A stretch of DNA of 64,000 nt from DASUPK01 sp963800285 (GTDB lineage: Bacteria > Actinomycetota > Thermoleophilia > Solirubrobacterales > 70-9). The stretch is taken from NCBI GenBank assembly GCA_963800285.1, contig CAWDAL010000005.1, positions 1-64,000 on the forward strand. The letters are read 5' to 3'. The notes under the pieces were generated by a model. That model ran no database searches and was not told where the DNA came from. It saw only the letters and a list, made by a program, of their open reading frames with translations. A program made the translations under genes and the position numbers. Within the stretch, counting starts at the first letter, position 1. Each line of letters starts with the position of its first letter. This document shows, one piece after another, positions 9,156 to 18,371 of the stretch.

Positions 9156-10328
9156 GTGAAGATGCAGCTCCTGGGCTTCACCGAATGGCTCGGCCTCGGC
9201 GCGATCCTCACCGACCTGAGGTTCGAGCTGATGCGGCCTAGACTCGCCGAGTGGCCGTGGTACAAGGGGGTTGTCCCCAAGAGAGAAGCTGCGATGGAGC
9301 GCCCTGACGAGCAAGACGACGGCCGCGGTCTGCTTCCGATCCGGCTGGCTTCGCGTGCGCTTACTCGGGTGTTCATGAACCCAGGGGGAGTCCCCAGCGA
9401 GGGGCGTCTCCGCGAGACGGTGGAGGGGAAGGTCGTGTTGATCACCGGCGCCTCCTACGGGATCGGCGAGGCGGCCGCACTGCGGCTTGGGGAGGCGGGA
9501 GCGAGGGTCCTGCTGGTCGCCCGGTCCCGACAGCGGCTCGAGGATCTCGCGGAGCGCATCGCGGAGCGGGGAGGCGCCGCCCATGTCCACGCCTGCGACC
9601 TCGCCGATCCCGACGCCGTAGAGGCTCTGGGCGCCGAGGTGCTCGACGAGAACGGCCGGGTGGACGTCCTCGTCAGCAACGCCGGCAAGTCGATTCGCCG
9701 CTCGATCGACCGTTCGTATGAGCGCTTCCACGACTTCCGGCGGACGATCGACATCAACTACCTCGGACCTGTACGACTGGTGCTGGCGCTCTTGCCCTCG
9801 ATGCGCGAGCGCGGCGAGGGCCACATCGTCAACGTTTCCACCCTGGGTGTTCGCCTCCCACCAGCCCCGCGCTGGGCCGCATACCTTTCCTCCAAGGCCG
9901 CCTTCGACGTTTGGCTGCGAAGCCTCGCTCCGGAAATGCGCCGTGACGGCGTCACCTATACCTCGATCTACATGTCGCTCGTCCACACCCGGATGAGCGA
10001 CCCGACGCCGATCTTTCGCCACATGCCCGGCTTGAGCCCTGGTCAGGCGGCCGGCCTCGTCTGCCGGGCGATCGTCGAACGGCCCCGCGAGATCGAGCCC
10101 TGGTGGGTGAGCCTCACCGCGCCAGCGCTGCAGGTCACGCCTGGACCGTGGGAGCGGGCGAGCTCGTTCTTCTACCGCTTGACGGCGGCTGCAGGGCACA
10201 GCGCCCGACCGGCGCACGATCCTGCCGTCGCCGAGCCCAGAGATGACGAGGAGGCGTTCGAGCACGCTGTGACCTCCCGGCTTGCCGACCGCCCCGGCTC
10301 CCCGGGCGCGAGCGAACCGGCGCCGTGA
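9156..10328 (+). CDS. SDR-family oxidoreductase with N-terminal RLDLYEVK-type extension
   Basis: This encodes 390 residues from GTG 9156. An N-terminal segment of about 85 residues precedes a classical short-chain dehydrogenase (VLITGASYGIGEAAAL, LVSNAGKSI, catalytic YLSSKAAF). The extension carries FTEWLGLGAILTDLRF. Upstream in frame, beyond the first usual start, the DNA also reads RDHRLDLYEV, matching the N-terminus of the patatin at 62520; the codon equivalent to that protein's ATG is ATA (9123-9125). The true start may therefore lie upstream. The gene overlaps the next one by 4 bp (GTGA), so the two are probably cotranscribed and coupled. It is likely an acyl/fatty aldehyde or ketoacyl reductase. 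Confidence 0.8.
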   Translation: MKMQLLGFTEWLGLGAILTDLRFELMRPRLAEWPWYKGVVPKREAAMERPDEQDDGRGLLPIRLASRALTRVFMNPGGVPSEGRLRETVEGKVVLITGASYGIGEAAALRLGEAGARVLLVARSRQRLEDLAERIAERGGAAHVHACDLADPDAVEALGAEVLDENGRVDVLVSNAGKSIRRSIDRSYERFHDFRRTIDINYLGPVRLVLALLPSMRERGEGHIVNVSTLGVRLPPAPRWAAYLSSKAAFDVWLRSLAPEMRRDGVTYTSIYMSLVHTRMSDPTPIFRHMPGLSPGQAAGLVCRAIVERPREIEPWWVSLTAPALQVTPGPWERASSFFYRLTAAAGHSARPAHDPAVAEPRDDEEAFEHAVTSRLADRPGSPGASEPAP

Positions 10329-11986
10329 GTGCGGAGTGGCCCGGCCGCGCCCGCTCCGCGGTTCGCGAGGCCACTTCGCTTGCATCTCTTGCGCCGCGTG
10401 CGCTAGGGGCGATGGCACGCAGCCGCGTGCTCTGGCCGGTTCGTCCGGACCGTTTCGCGCGCATGCTCGGAGCGCCGCTTCGGCACGGCGCCGGTGCGGC
10501 GGCGCTCGGGGCAGCCACCGCCGCGCGCTGGCCCGACCAGCTGGCGATCGTCGACGAGCGCGGGGAGCTCACCTATCTCGAATTGGATCGCCGCGGCAGT
10601 CGCCTCGCCGATGCACTGCGTGACGAGTGCGGCATCACGACCGGCGGCAGGTTGGCACTGATGTGCCGCAACCACCGCGGCTTCCTGGAGGCGCTCCTCG
10701 CGAGCTCACGGCTCGGCGCCGACCTGCTGCTTCTCAACACTGACTTCGCTGGCCCCCAGCTCGCCCAAGTGCTGGAACGAGAGATGCCAGGCAGCGCGAT
10801 CCTCGACGAGGAATTCGCGCCTGCCTTCGACGAGGCCGGCTTCGAAGGCAACCGCATCATTGCCTGGGAAGAAGATGGCCAGTCCGAGACCACGGTGGAC
10901 GCGATGGTGGCCGCCCACCAGGCTCCATCGACCCGCGGGCCATCGACCCGAACCCAGGGGCGCCTGGTCATCCTCACCTCCGGTACGACGGGCAGGCCGA
11001 AGGGCGCTCCACGCTCGCTACCGCTTCGCTCGCTGCTCGGGCCGATGGCGACCCTCCTCACCCGGGTGCCACTCCGTGCCCGCGAGCGGATCCTGATCGG
11101 GCCCCCGTTCTTTCACGGCTTCGGGCTTTCGTATCTCGGCCTGGGGATGTTCCTCGGCGCCACCATGGTGGTCCGGCGCCGGTTCGATGCCGAAGCGACA
11201 CTCCGCGCGATCGATGAGCACAGGGTTACGACGCTGATCGCCGTCCCCGTGATGCTCCAGCGGATCCTCGAGCTTCCCGATGACGTCCGCCATCGCTACG
11301 ACTCCTCCTCGCTGCGTGTCGTGATCTCGGCCGCTGCGCCGCTGAGCATCGAGGTTGCCGCCAAAGTCACCGAGGCCTTCGGCGACCTCGTCTACGACAT
11401 CTACGGCACTACCGAGACGGGCTTCGCCGCCATCGCAACCCCGGAGGATCTACGCGCCGCACCGGGCACGGTTGGCCGCCCACCTTACGGGGCCACGGTT
11501 CGTATTCTCGACGGGAAGGGCGCCTCTCTCCCTGCCGGCAGGGCCGGCCGCATATTCGTCGGTGGGGGGATGGTCTTCGAGGGTTACTCCGGCGGCGGCA
11601 GCAGGGACATGGTCGCCGGCCTGATGAGCACGGGCGACCTGGGCCACTTCGATTCCCAGGGCCGGCTGTTCATCGACGGCCGCGAGGACGACATGATCGT
11701 CAGCGGCGGCGAGAACGTCTTCCCCGGAGAGGTAGAGGAGGCGCTCCTGCGCCACCCGGAGATAGCCGACGTAGCCGTGCTCGGGGTTGCGGACGAACAG
11801 TTCGGCCAGCGCCTGAAGGCCTACGTGGTCGCCAAGAAAGACGCCCACCCCACTGAGAAAGACCTCAAGGAATACGTGAGGAGAAGACTCGCGCGGTTCA
11901 AGGTCCCACGGGAGGTCGTCTTCACCGACGGGATCCCGCGCAATTCCACCGGGAAGGTCCTGCGCCGGAGTCTTGACGACCGGTAG
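10325..11986 (+). CDS. AMP-dependent acyl-CoA synthetase
   Basis: This encodes 553 residues from a GTG overlapping the SDR stop. It has the ANL-superfamily signatures: the P-loop-like ILTSGTTGRPKGAPR near residue 220, YGTTETG near 358, the hinge MSTGDLGHFDSQGRLFIDGR, and the C-terminal catalytic lysine in PRNSTGKVLRR. It activates a carboxylate (probably a fatty acid) to the CoA thioester through an acyl-adenylate. As last gene of the WS/DGAT-SDR-synthetase unit it plausibly supplies acyl-CoA to the acyltransferase. Confidence 0.88.
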   Translation: MSAEWPGRARSAVREATSLASLAPRALGAMARSRVLWPVRPDRFARMLGAPLRHGAGAAALGAATAARWPDQLAIVDERGELTYLELDRRGSRLADALRDECGITTGGRLALMCRNHRGFLEALLASSRLGADLLLLNTDFAGPQLAQVLEREMPGSAILDEEFAPAFDEAGFEGNRIIAWEEDGQSETTVDAMVAAHQAPSTRGPSTRTQGRLVILTSGTTGRPKGAPRSLPLRSLLGPMATLLTRVPLRARERILIGPPFFHGFGLSYLGLGMFLGATMVVRRRFDAEATLRAIDEHRVTTLIAVPVMLQRILELPDDVRHRYDSSSLRVVISAAAPLSIEVAAKVTEAFGDLVYDIYGTTETGFAAIATPEDLRAAPGTVGRPPYGATVRILDGKGASLPAGRAGRIFVGGGMVFEGYSGGGSRDMVAGLMSTGDLGHFDSQGRLFIDGREDDMIVSGGENVFPGEVEEALLRHPEIADVAVLGVADEQFGQRLKAYVVAKKDAHPTEKDLKEYVRRRLARFKVPREVVFTDGIPRNSTGKVLRRSLDDR

Positions 11987-12034
11987 GCGACGAGCGTCGG
12001 GGTCGGGACGAGGTGGCGATTCCGCCGCTTGGCC

Positions 12035-12487
12035 CTATTGCGAAGGCCGCAGGATCACGATTGGGATCTTGCGGTCTGTTCGCTGCTGATAGCGACCCCA
12101 GTGCGGGTTGTACTCGACGGCGCGCGGCCAGATTCTCCGGCGCTCCTGGGCGGGGGCCTCCGTCGCGAGCACGCGGGTTCGCTGGCGCCCGATCTGCACC
12201 TCCGTGCGGGGGTGGGCGCGCAGGTTATGCAGCCAGCCGGGGTTGTTGGGAAAGCCGCCCTTTGAAGCGACGACGACGAAGTCGTCCCCGTCGGGCATGT
12301 AGACGAGCGGCGTCGTGCGCCGCTTGCCGGTCTTTGCCCCTACATGGTCGAGCAGCAGCAGCGGTGGCAGGCCCGGCATACGCTGTCCGATGCGTCCGCC
12401 GGTCGCCCGGTAGACAGCCGCGTGACCTCGCATCACTCGCCCGAGTATCGGCCAGCTGCGGTCGGCGATGCCGAGGTAGTCGGCCAC
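12035..12487 (-). CDS. deazaflavin (F420)-dependent nitroreductase-family protein
   Basis: This encodes 150 residues from GTG 12487. An alternative start at 12436 or 12433 would shorten it by 17-18 residues. The pattern YRATGGRIGQR, LLLLDHVGAKTGKRRTTPL, VVVASKGGFPNNPGWLHNL and the tail YQQRTDRKIPIVIL is that of the DDN/Rv3547-like split-barrel family that uses reduced F420. Its start abuts the divergent methyltransferase start (12488), so promoters must overlap coding DNA or a later start is used. Confidence 0.8.
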   Translation of the reverse strand: MADYLGIADRSWPILGRVMRGHAAVYRATGGRIGQRMPGLPPLLLLDHVGAKTGKRRTTPLVYMPDGDDFVVVASKGGFPNNPGWLHNLRAHPRTEVQIGRQRTRVLATEAPAQERRRIWPRAVEYNPHWGRYQQRTDRKIPIVILRPSQ

Positions 12488-13390
12488 ATGCGTGATGCTA
12501 GGCAGGTGCCGGAACGTCAACGGGACCCAAGTCGGACCGCGGAGTTCGTCGCGCTGTTTCGCGCGCTCGAGTCCCGTATGCCCACCGATCGGCGCCTGTT
12601 CGAGGATCCCTACGCGCACGCATTCCTTGGGCCGCGCCTCGGCGCGGTCCTCGCCCTGGCCCGGGCTCCGGTGACCGGCGGCCTGGTGGTCAGGGTCATC
12701 GATCGTGGTTGGCCGGGAGCCCGCGTCGGGATCGTCGTCCGGACCCGCTTCATCGATGACGCATTCGTCGCTGCGCTGGCCGACGGGATCGACCAAATCG
12801 TGATCCTGGGCTCCGGGTTCGATACCCGCGCCTATCGCCTTCCCGGGCTTGAGCGTGCCCGGGTCTGCGAGATCGACGCGCCGGCCACGCTCCAGATCAA
12901 GCGCACGCGGATGGAAGCCCTGCTGGGGCGGCTTCCGCCTCACGTGTCGATGGGCGCCATGGACTTCGAGCGCGATGACCTAGGGGCCGCGCTCTCGCGC
13001 ACGGGGTTTCGCGCGCGAGCGCCAACCCTATTCGTCTGGGAGGGCGTGACTAGCTACCTGAGCGCCGCGGCCGTTGACGCGACGGTTCGCCACCTTGCGA
13101 CGCTGGCCGCACCGCGCAGTCGCGTCGTGTTCACTTATCTGGACCACTCCACCCTGGAGGGCCGCAGCGACGTGCCCGGCGCGAGGGCGACCATGGCCGC
13201 CGTGCGCTACGCCGGCGAGCCCTTTCGGTTCGGTTTCGATCCGACCGAGCTGCCCGCCTTCCTCGACCGGCGCGGATTCGAGCTGCTCGAGGATTTCTCG
13301 GCGGCTGAGCTCGCCGTCCGCTACCTGCATCCCGTCGGGCGCCGACCCACTGCGACCCGCTTCTACCACGTCGCCCTCGCCACTTGCTAG
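12488..13390 (+). CDS. class I SAM-dependent methyltransferase (TIGR00027/LCMT-like)
   Basis: This encodes 300 residues from ATG 12488. Family landmarks are SRTAEFVALFRALE, LFEDPYAHAFLG, RTRFIDDAF, the SAM site QIVILGSGFDTRAYRL, CEIDAPATLQIKR, and LFVWEGVTSYLSAAAVD. These proteins methylate unknown small molecules and are abundant in mycobacteria. It is divergent from the deazaflavin oxidoreductase, a pairing that suggests a shared small-molecule tailoring role. Confidence 0.85.
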   Translation: MRDARQVPERQRDPSRTAEFVALFRALESRMPTDRRLFEDPYAHAFLGPRLGAVLALARAPVTGGLVVRVIDRGWPGARVGIVVRTRFIDDAFVAALADGIDQIVILGSGFDTRAYRLPGLERARVCEIDAPATLQIKRTRMEALLGRLPPHVSMGAMDFERDDLGAALSRTGFRARAPTLFVWEGVTSYLSAAAVDATVRHLATLAAPRSRVVFTYLDHSTLEGRSDVPGARATMAAVRYAGEPFRFGFDPTELPAFLDRRGFELLEDFSAAELAVRYLHPVGRRPTATRFYHVALATC

Positions 13391-13466
13391 CGTCGCGGGC
13401 GCGCTCTCCGCGCCGAGCACTCCTCGTCGCGGTCTGCGGCCGGGGGTCAGCTGAGCGGCCCTCCCG

Positions 13467-13643
<177 letters not shown>

Positions 13644-13681
13644 CGTTCCCGTTTCGTGCAACGGGCCCGGCGACGAGCGTC

Positions 13682-13697
13682 GCTTTGCATGGAAAGC
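13682..13697 (+). repeat. interspersed palindromic repeat (GCATGG orientation)
   Basis: gctttgcatggaaagc. One of about 14 intergenic copies of this palindrome family in the window. Confidence 0.7.
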
Positions 13698-13774
13698 TCC
13701 GCGAATCGCATCGCTGGTCCCGCCGAGTGCCGATGCCGAGCTGCAGCGGATCCACGGTGGCGTCCCGGAGTGGC

Positions 13775-13800
13775 GGGCCCCGGCCCGGAGGCCGGGGCCC
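13775..13800 (-). terminator. GC-rich hairpin, possible terminator of RTX remnant
   Basis: A perfect 11 bp stem gggccccggcc-cgga-ggccggggccc lies downstream of the minus-strand RTX-like remnant. There is no U-tract on either side, so its role is uncertain. Confidence 0.4.
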
Positions 13801-13828
13801 TTGAGCTCCGAGTTGGTCTGGACGCTGC

Positions 13829-14215
13829 TCAGTCGACCAGCAGCTGAATCAGCCCGCCGACATTACTGACCACGTTGTCCGCACCCGCCAGGGTGTGGAC
13901 GTTGAGGTTGTCGGTCGTATCGGCGTGCTTGACCGAGACGGCCGTAGCCAGTCCGGTCACATCGGCACCAGAGCCGTTGCCCTGGATGTTGATGTTGTCG
14001 ACTCCGTCGGTGCCGTTGACGTCGACGACGTCGAGCGCGCCGTCGGGGGCGGTGCCGCCCAGCTCTGAGGCGAGATCCACGTTGGTCTGGGTCACGTCGG
14101 TTCCCGTCAGGTCATCGACCTGGACCGTGTCGGTTCCGGCGAGAGCGTTGAAGTCAACGATCTCGACGTCATTGGTGTCCATGTGAATCATGCCCTGGAC
14201 GCGGAAGAAGTCGAG
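13829..14215 (-). pseudogene. C-terminal fragment of an RTX/calcium-binding-like repeat protein
   Basis: The frame reads DFNALAGTDTVQVDDLTGTD, GALDVVDVNGTDGVDNI, DNLNVHTLAGADNVV and ends LIQLLVD. It is Asp/Gly/Asn-rich with beta-roll-like spacing, similar to the linker repeats of secreted hemolysin-type calcium-binding proteins, though strict GGxGxD nonapeptides are absent. Coding similarity stops near 14215, where the DNA switches to the plus-strand quinone-oxidoreductase fragment. It is therefore a 5'-truncated remnant. Confidence 0.5.
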
Positions 14216-14888
14216 CCTTCCTCCGTCGGGCTTGCGCGAGTATGTCGCCGCCCCCGAGCGCTTTCTCGCCCTCATTCCCGATTCCATCAGCGACGAGCAG
14301 GCTGGGGCACTGCCACTCGCCGGACTCACCGCCTGGCAGGCGCTCGACACCGCCGGGGTGGGGGAGGGTGACCGCGTGCTCGTCCACGCGGCCGCCGGCG
14401 GCGTCGGTCACCTTGCCGTCCAGATTGCCAAGGCCCGCGGCGCGTACGTGATCGGCACCGCGCGCTCCGAGAAGCACCCCTTCCTTCGTGAGCTCGGCGT
14501 CGACGAGCCGATCGACTACGCCGCCGGGCCCCTCGAGGAGACTGTCTCGGATGTCGACGTCGTCCTGGATCTGGTCAGCGAGGACGACGATGGCCTGGTC
14601 AGGTCCGTGGCGACGCTCCGCAAGGGCGGTCTGCTGGTTGCGGTCGCTGGCGAGCTCGGCAGGAAGCTGATCGGGGTGGTCCGGGCACAGGCAACCCGCG
14701 CGACCACGATCGACATTGAGCCCGACCGCGCCGGCCTCGAATCCCTGGCCGCGCTGACCGAGGAGGGCAAGCTCGAGGTCTTGATCGAGGAGGCGTTACC
14801 GCTCGAGCACCTGGCGCAGGCTCACGAGCGCTTGCAGACCGGGCGGGTGAGCGGGAAGCTCGTGCTCGTGACAGCGGAGGCGCGATGA
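14216..14888 (+). pseudogene. zinc-type/quinone oxidoreductase (MDR), N-terminal domain missing
   Basis: The frame contains the second half of the GroES-like domain end (EYVAAPERFLALIPDSISDE) and a complete Rossmann domain (QALDTAGVGEGDRVLVHA, AAGGVGHLAVQIAKARGA, DVVLDLVSEDDDGLVRS) to a normal C-terminus (RVSGKLVLVTAEAR). The first ~100 residues are missing: upstream DNA is the antisense RTX remnant. A short product from an internal start would lack the substrate-binding domain, so it is best read as a pseudogene made by recombination. Confidence 0.7.
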
Positions 14889-14973
14889 GTGTCCGGACGC
14901 CCGCGGATCCTCCGAGCATGAACTTTTCGTCGAGGAGCTTCGCGCCGGGCCCAGCGGCGAAGTGATCGCGCTG

Positions 14974-15034
14974 TCATGCTCGCCGTGCGCCTGATGCCGC
15001 GGCGCGCCACGGCGGCGGGCTCGTGACGATCCGC
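14974..15034 (+). repeat. duplicated 3' tail of the DHA2 transporter gene
   Basis: About 60 nt encoding LAVRLMPRRATAAGS plus stop match 24801-24861, the last codons and stop of the MFS gene at 23423-24853, with about two mismatches. The rest of the transporter is absent here. It is a recombination scar, and it shows that DNA from the 24.8 kb locus, or a relative of it, was copied here. Confidence 0.75.
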
Positions 15035-15143
15035 GAGCTCCGAGGCGATGGGCGAAAAGCAGGCGGTTTGATCGGGTCGCCGCCGAGATATCACCAGAGG
15101 CGGCGGGCGCGCTTTCACGCAGGTGTTCGGGGAGGCGTGCGGG

Positions 15144-15647
15144 CTAGTCGGCGGTGAGCCGTGGTCGGTCGTCGGTGGTGACCGCGGTGAGCTGCTCGAG
15201 CAGGTGACGCAGCTCGGCGAATCGCCGTCGACCGAGCTTCCGCTTCCAGTCGGTCTCGATCTCGAGGACGATCTCGCGCATCGCAGCGCTCGCCGCGCGC
15301 CCGCGCGGCGTGAGGTGGATGCGCTTGAAACGTTGGTCGGCCTCATCATCGACGCGCCTCAGGTATCCGAGCCCCTCCATCTGTCCGAGCAGGTAGTTGA
15401 GGGCCTGTTTGGTCATCCGTGTTCGCGTCGCGAGATCCGAGGGGCGCACGTTCTCGGGACCCGGGTACTGCAACACGTTCAGGTGCGGGGCGATCAGGTC
15501 GCTGTAGCCGCGCTGGTGCAGGCCGGCGAGCATCCTCTCGTGCACGACTTCCCAGGGCATGCGGAGCAGCGCACCGATGAGCGGCGGACGCGGGATGGCT
15601 GCGCTGTCGGCGGAGAGAGTCAAGTGACTTGACAAGTCTGGGCGCAT
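15144..15647 (-). CDS. MarR-family transcriptional regulator
   Basis: This encodes up to 167 residues. The winged-helix core is NVRPSDLATRTRMTKQALNY (recognition helix) and LGYLRRVDDEADQRFKRIHLT (wing), followed by a long dimerisation helix. ATG 15647 would place a palindrome inside the first codons; TTG 15623 is an alternative that leaves the operator mostly upstream. It is divergent from the cupin gene at 15704, which it probably represses together with itself. Confidence 0.8.
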   Translation of the reverse strand: MRPDLSSHLTLSADSAAIPRPPLIGALLRMPWEVVHERMLAGLHQRGYSDLIAPHLNVLQYPGPENVRPSDLATRTRMTKQALNYLLGQMEGLGYLRRVDDEADQRFKRIHLTPRGRAASAAMREIVLEIETDWKRKLGRRRFAELRHLLEQLTAVTTDDRPRLTAD

Positions 15648-15658
15648 CTGGATATAGT
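15619..15658 (+). promoter_or_regulatory. cupin promoter with overlapping MarR operator
   Basis: A perfect palindrome gtcaagtgacttgac (15619-15633) overlaps a consensus -35 TTGACA (15629-15634). A -10-like tatagt follows at 15653-15658 after 18 nt. The cupin start is 46 nt downstream. A dimeric MarR protein bound to the palindrome would block the -35 element. Confidence 0.65.
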
Positions 15659-15703
15659 CGTCAAGCTACTTTACTCAATTGCCTGAAGAAAGAGGAGCTT
15701 GCA

Positions 15704-16162
15704 ATGAATCAAGCCACTGCAGAGACGATCACCGTGGGCGAGCTCAGCGTCCGCTTCCTCGTCGAGAGCTCCGAGTCCAACGGCAGCGCGAGCGTCTTCG
15801 AGTGCCATGTCCCGGCGAACTCCAAGATGCCCGCGCCGCACAGTCACGACGCTTTCGAGGAGACGATCTACGGGCTCGAGGGCGTCACGACTTGGACGAT
15901 CGACGGCGAGTCGATCGACATCGGAGTGGGCGAAGCGGTATGCGTGCCGCGCGGTGCGATCCACGGGTTCGAGAACCGCGGCAGCGCGGACGCGACATTC
16001 CTCGCGATCGCCAGCCCGGGCGTCTTCGGGCCGGACTACTTCCGCGAGGTCGGCGAGGTCCTCGCCGCCTCCGCCGGTGGTCCGCCGGACCTCACTGCGT
16101 TGAAGGAGGTGATGCGCCGGCATGGCCTGACACCGGCCCCGCCGGCCCCGGCCCAGGCCTAA
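15704..16162 (+). CDS. cupin-domain protein
   Basis: This encodes 152 residues from ATG 15704, preceded by a good ribosome site (aaagaggagctt). Motif 1 of the cupin fold is visible as PAPHSHDAFEETIYGLEG (metal-binding His and Glu) and motif 2 as PRGAIHGFEN. It is a small single-domain beta-barrel, possibly a dioxygenase, isomerase or sensor of an aromatic compound. It lies divergent from and probably under control of the MarR regulator. Confidence 0.8.
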   Translation: MNQATAETITVGELSVRFLVESSESNGSASVFECHVPANSKMPAPHSHDAFEETIYGLEGVTTWTIDGESIDIGVGEAVCVPRGAIHGFENRGSADATFLAIASPGVFGPDYFREVGEVLAASAGGPPDLTALKEVMRRHGLTPAPPAPAQA

Positions 16163-16517
16163 GGGCTGCTGGTCGGGATGAGCGGAGACGCGCTTGCTGG
16201 AACCTTCACCCGGGCGAGGGCCGCGGCGCGTTTCCGAGCCCTGACGTCGAATGGAGATCAGCGCGAAGACCACGCGACGGATTCCGACGCTGGACCGTGC
16301 CGTGATCGTTTCCGGTAGCCAATGGCGGGCTGGTACCTCGGCGACAGCGATTCGCAGTGCTGCTTTGCATGGAAAGCAGTGGTCTTCGACCGGGCGCTCG
16401 CTTCTCGCGCATTGGAGACGCGGCTCCACGTGGTCCCCCAGCCGCAGGTTCGCGAGCACCGCGTGTGCGGAGATCGCTCAGGCAAACTGGGATGCATCGT
16501 CTGTCAGGCTGGTAGCG
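16163..16517 (+). other. intergenic region with palindromic repeat
   Basis: No gene is seen. It holds the palindromic repeat at 16362-16377 and its trailing block gcgctcgcttctcgcgc (16394-16410). Confidence 0.4.
16362..16410 (+). repeat. interspersed palindromic repeat with trailing block
   Basis: gctttgcatggaaagc, then ggtcttcgac and gcgctcgcttctcgcgc. This is the fullest example of the ~50-60 bp unit. Related tails follow the copies at 53487 and, on the opposite strand, those at 18372 and 55982. Confidence 0.7.
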
Positions 16518-17303
16518 ATGTCACCGCTATCAGAGCTTGGCGGGACGCGACTTCCGTTCCTGCGCTGGTCGGTGGTGCGCATGCTGTTGGGCAGGCGACG
16601 CCTGGCGACCGAGTGGCAGGTGGGCGACGGGCGGGAGACGGCGCTTGCCCAGCACGTCGAGGCCGAGGCTCGTCAGGGCGACCTCGACGATGTGATCCGT
16701 GTCGTCGATGACTTCGCGTACCACCGCAGCTTCCTGATCAATGTCGGCGACGAGAAGGGCGAGATCCTAGACGCGGCGATCCGGCGGACGGAGCCGCGCC
16801 AACTGCTCGAGCTGGGGACCTACTGCGGCTACAGCGCCCTGCGTTCCGCCCGGGTGATGCCCGAAGGGGCGCGGCTCGTGTCGATCGAGTTGAACGCCGA
16901 AAACTCGGCGATCGCACGCCGCATCTGGGACCACGCCGGCATCGGCGAGGAGCTGACGGTGCTCGTCGGGACGCTCGGCGACGGGGGTGCCACGATCGCA
17001 AAGCTCGAGTCTGAGCACGGTTTCGCCAGCGGTTCGCTGGACTTCGTCTTCATCGACCACGACAAATCTGCCTATCTGCCCGACATTGGCCGGATTTTGG
17101 ACCAGGGCTGGCTGCATCCCGGCTCGGTGGTCGTCGCCGACAACATCAGGCAGCCTGGAGTGCCCGACTACCGCGAGTTCATGCAGACTAAGGAAGACCG
17201 GACCTGGCGGACGAGCGAGCACGAAACCCACGTCGAGTACCAATCGCTGCTCAAGGATCTGGTGCTCGAATCGGAGTACCTGGGACGCCAGCGAGGGATA
17301 TAG
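16518..17303 (+). CDS. O-methyltransferase (COMT-like, SAM-dependent)
   Basis: This encodes 261 residues from ATG 16518. The N-terminal helical part is followed by the SAM-binding region LLELGTYCGYSALRSARVM, acidic ribose contact SIELNAEN, and catalytic/metal motif VFIDHDKSAYLPD with VVADNIRQPGVPDYREF, as in divalent-metal catechol O-methyltransferases and their mycobacterial relatives. The substrate is unknown, probably a catechol or other phenol. The adjacent GST gene may be functionally related. Confidence 0.85.
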   Translation: MSPLSELGGTRLPFLRWSVVRMLLGRRRLATEWQVGDGRETALAQHVEAEARQGDLDDVIRVVDDFAYHRSFLINVGDEKGEILDAAIRRTEPRQLLELGTYCGYSALRSARVMPEGARLVSIELNAENSAIARRIWDHAGIGEELTVLVGTLGDGGATIAKLESEHGFASGSLDFVFIDHDKSAYLPDIGRILDQGWLHPGSVVVADNIRQPGVPDYREFMQTKEDRTWRTSEHETHVEYQSLLKDLVLESEYLGRQRGI

Positions 17304-17336
17304 CTCGTTAGCCCAGGATGGCGCCGATTCGCTTCT

Positions 17337-17352
17337 GCTTTTCGTCCAAAGC
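17337..17352 (+). repeat. interspersed palindromic repeat, CGTCC-core variant
   Basis: gcttttcgtccaaagc, downstream of the O-methyltransferase. It is the second sequence form of the palindrome family. Confidence 0.5.
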
Positions 17353-17544
17353 GGCTAGTCCGGGAGTCCTCGTCTCAGCAACCGAAGCTTCCGCTTTCAA
17401 GCTAAGGGCTGAAGCGCTCTTCCCGCAGTCGATTGCGCTGCTCGTCGGGAATGGAAGGCGGCCGCGAGTCCAGAGAGCCTTCCGGCGCTCTAATCCGTCT
17501 TGTATACGCGCGCTCCTGATCGGGAGTGAGGATGATCTAGTTCA

Positions 17545-18309
17545 ATGAGCCCATCCGCCCAGCCATGCGTCCTGATCACGATTCCGATCAGCCACTACTG
17601 CGAAAAGGCTCGCTGGGCGCTGGATCGCGCGGGCGTCTCCTACCGAGAGCAGGCGCACCTGCAGCTCATCCACTGGATCGCCGTGCGCCGAGCGGGGGGT
17701 GGGAGGACGGCCCCGGTGCTCGTCTGCGGGGATCGAGTGCTGGCCGACTCGGCCGACATCGTCGACGAGGCCGACGCCAAGGCGCCGCCGGGTCAGCGGC
17801 TGTACCCGGACGATCAGGGCACGGCCGCAGAGGTCCGAGCACTGGAACGCGACTTCGACGCGAACCTGGGACACCATGGACGAAGGTGGATGTACGACGC
17901 AATCCGCGGACGCCGCGATCTCGCGATCGCCTACGCGTGCACCGGGGTCCCCGGCTGGGAGCGCCGGGCCCTGCCGCTGGCCTATCCGGTGGTCTCACGG
18001 ATGATCGATCGCTACCTCGACATCACGACGGCCACCGCGGCCCAGTCCGAGGCGCAGGTGTGGATCGCGTTCGACGCCGTTGCGGAGCGGCTCGGCGACG
18101 GCCGGCCGTATCTCTGCGGCGATCGATTCACCGCCGCCGACCTGACCTTCGCCGCGCTGGCGGCGTCCGTCCTGATGCCGCCCGAGTACGGGGTGCCCCT
18201 GCCTCAACCCGAGGAGCTGCCGGTGGCGATGGCGGCGGTCGTGCGGGAGTTTCGCGCGCATCCCGCCGGCGCGCACGCACTGGCGATGTTCCGCGAGGAA
18301 CGGCGCTGA
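17545..18309 (+). CDS. glutathione S-transferase-like protein
   Basis: This encodes 254 residues. The thioredoxin-fold N-terminus is ITIPISHYCEKARWALDRAG, with Ser/Tyr/Cys in the usual active-site zone, then APVLVCGDRVLADSADIVD (glutathione-site Ser). The C-terminal helical domain includes YLCGDRFTAADLTFAALA, the standard GST_C signature. Actinobacteria usually lack glutathione, so the true thiol partner is uncertain. Confidence 0.78.
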   Translation: MSPSAQPCVLITIPISHYCEKARWALDRAGVSYREQAHLQLIHWIAVRRAGGGRTAPVLVCGDRVLADSADIVDEADAKAPPGQRLYPDDQGTAAEVRALERDFDANLGHHGRRWMYDAIRGRRDLAIAYACTGVPGWERRALPLAYPVVSRMIDRYLDITTATAAQSEAQVWIAFDAVAERLGDGRPYLCGDRFTAADLTFAALAASVLMPPEYGVPLPQPEELPVAMAAVVREFRAHPAGAHALAMFREERR

Positions 18310-18371
18310 AGAGAGCGGCGTGGCCGGCGCTCCTCCCTCGCGCGAGAAGCGAGCGCCTGATTCAAAGCGCT

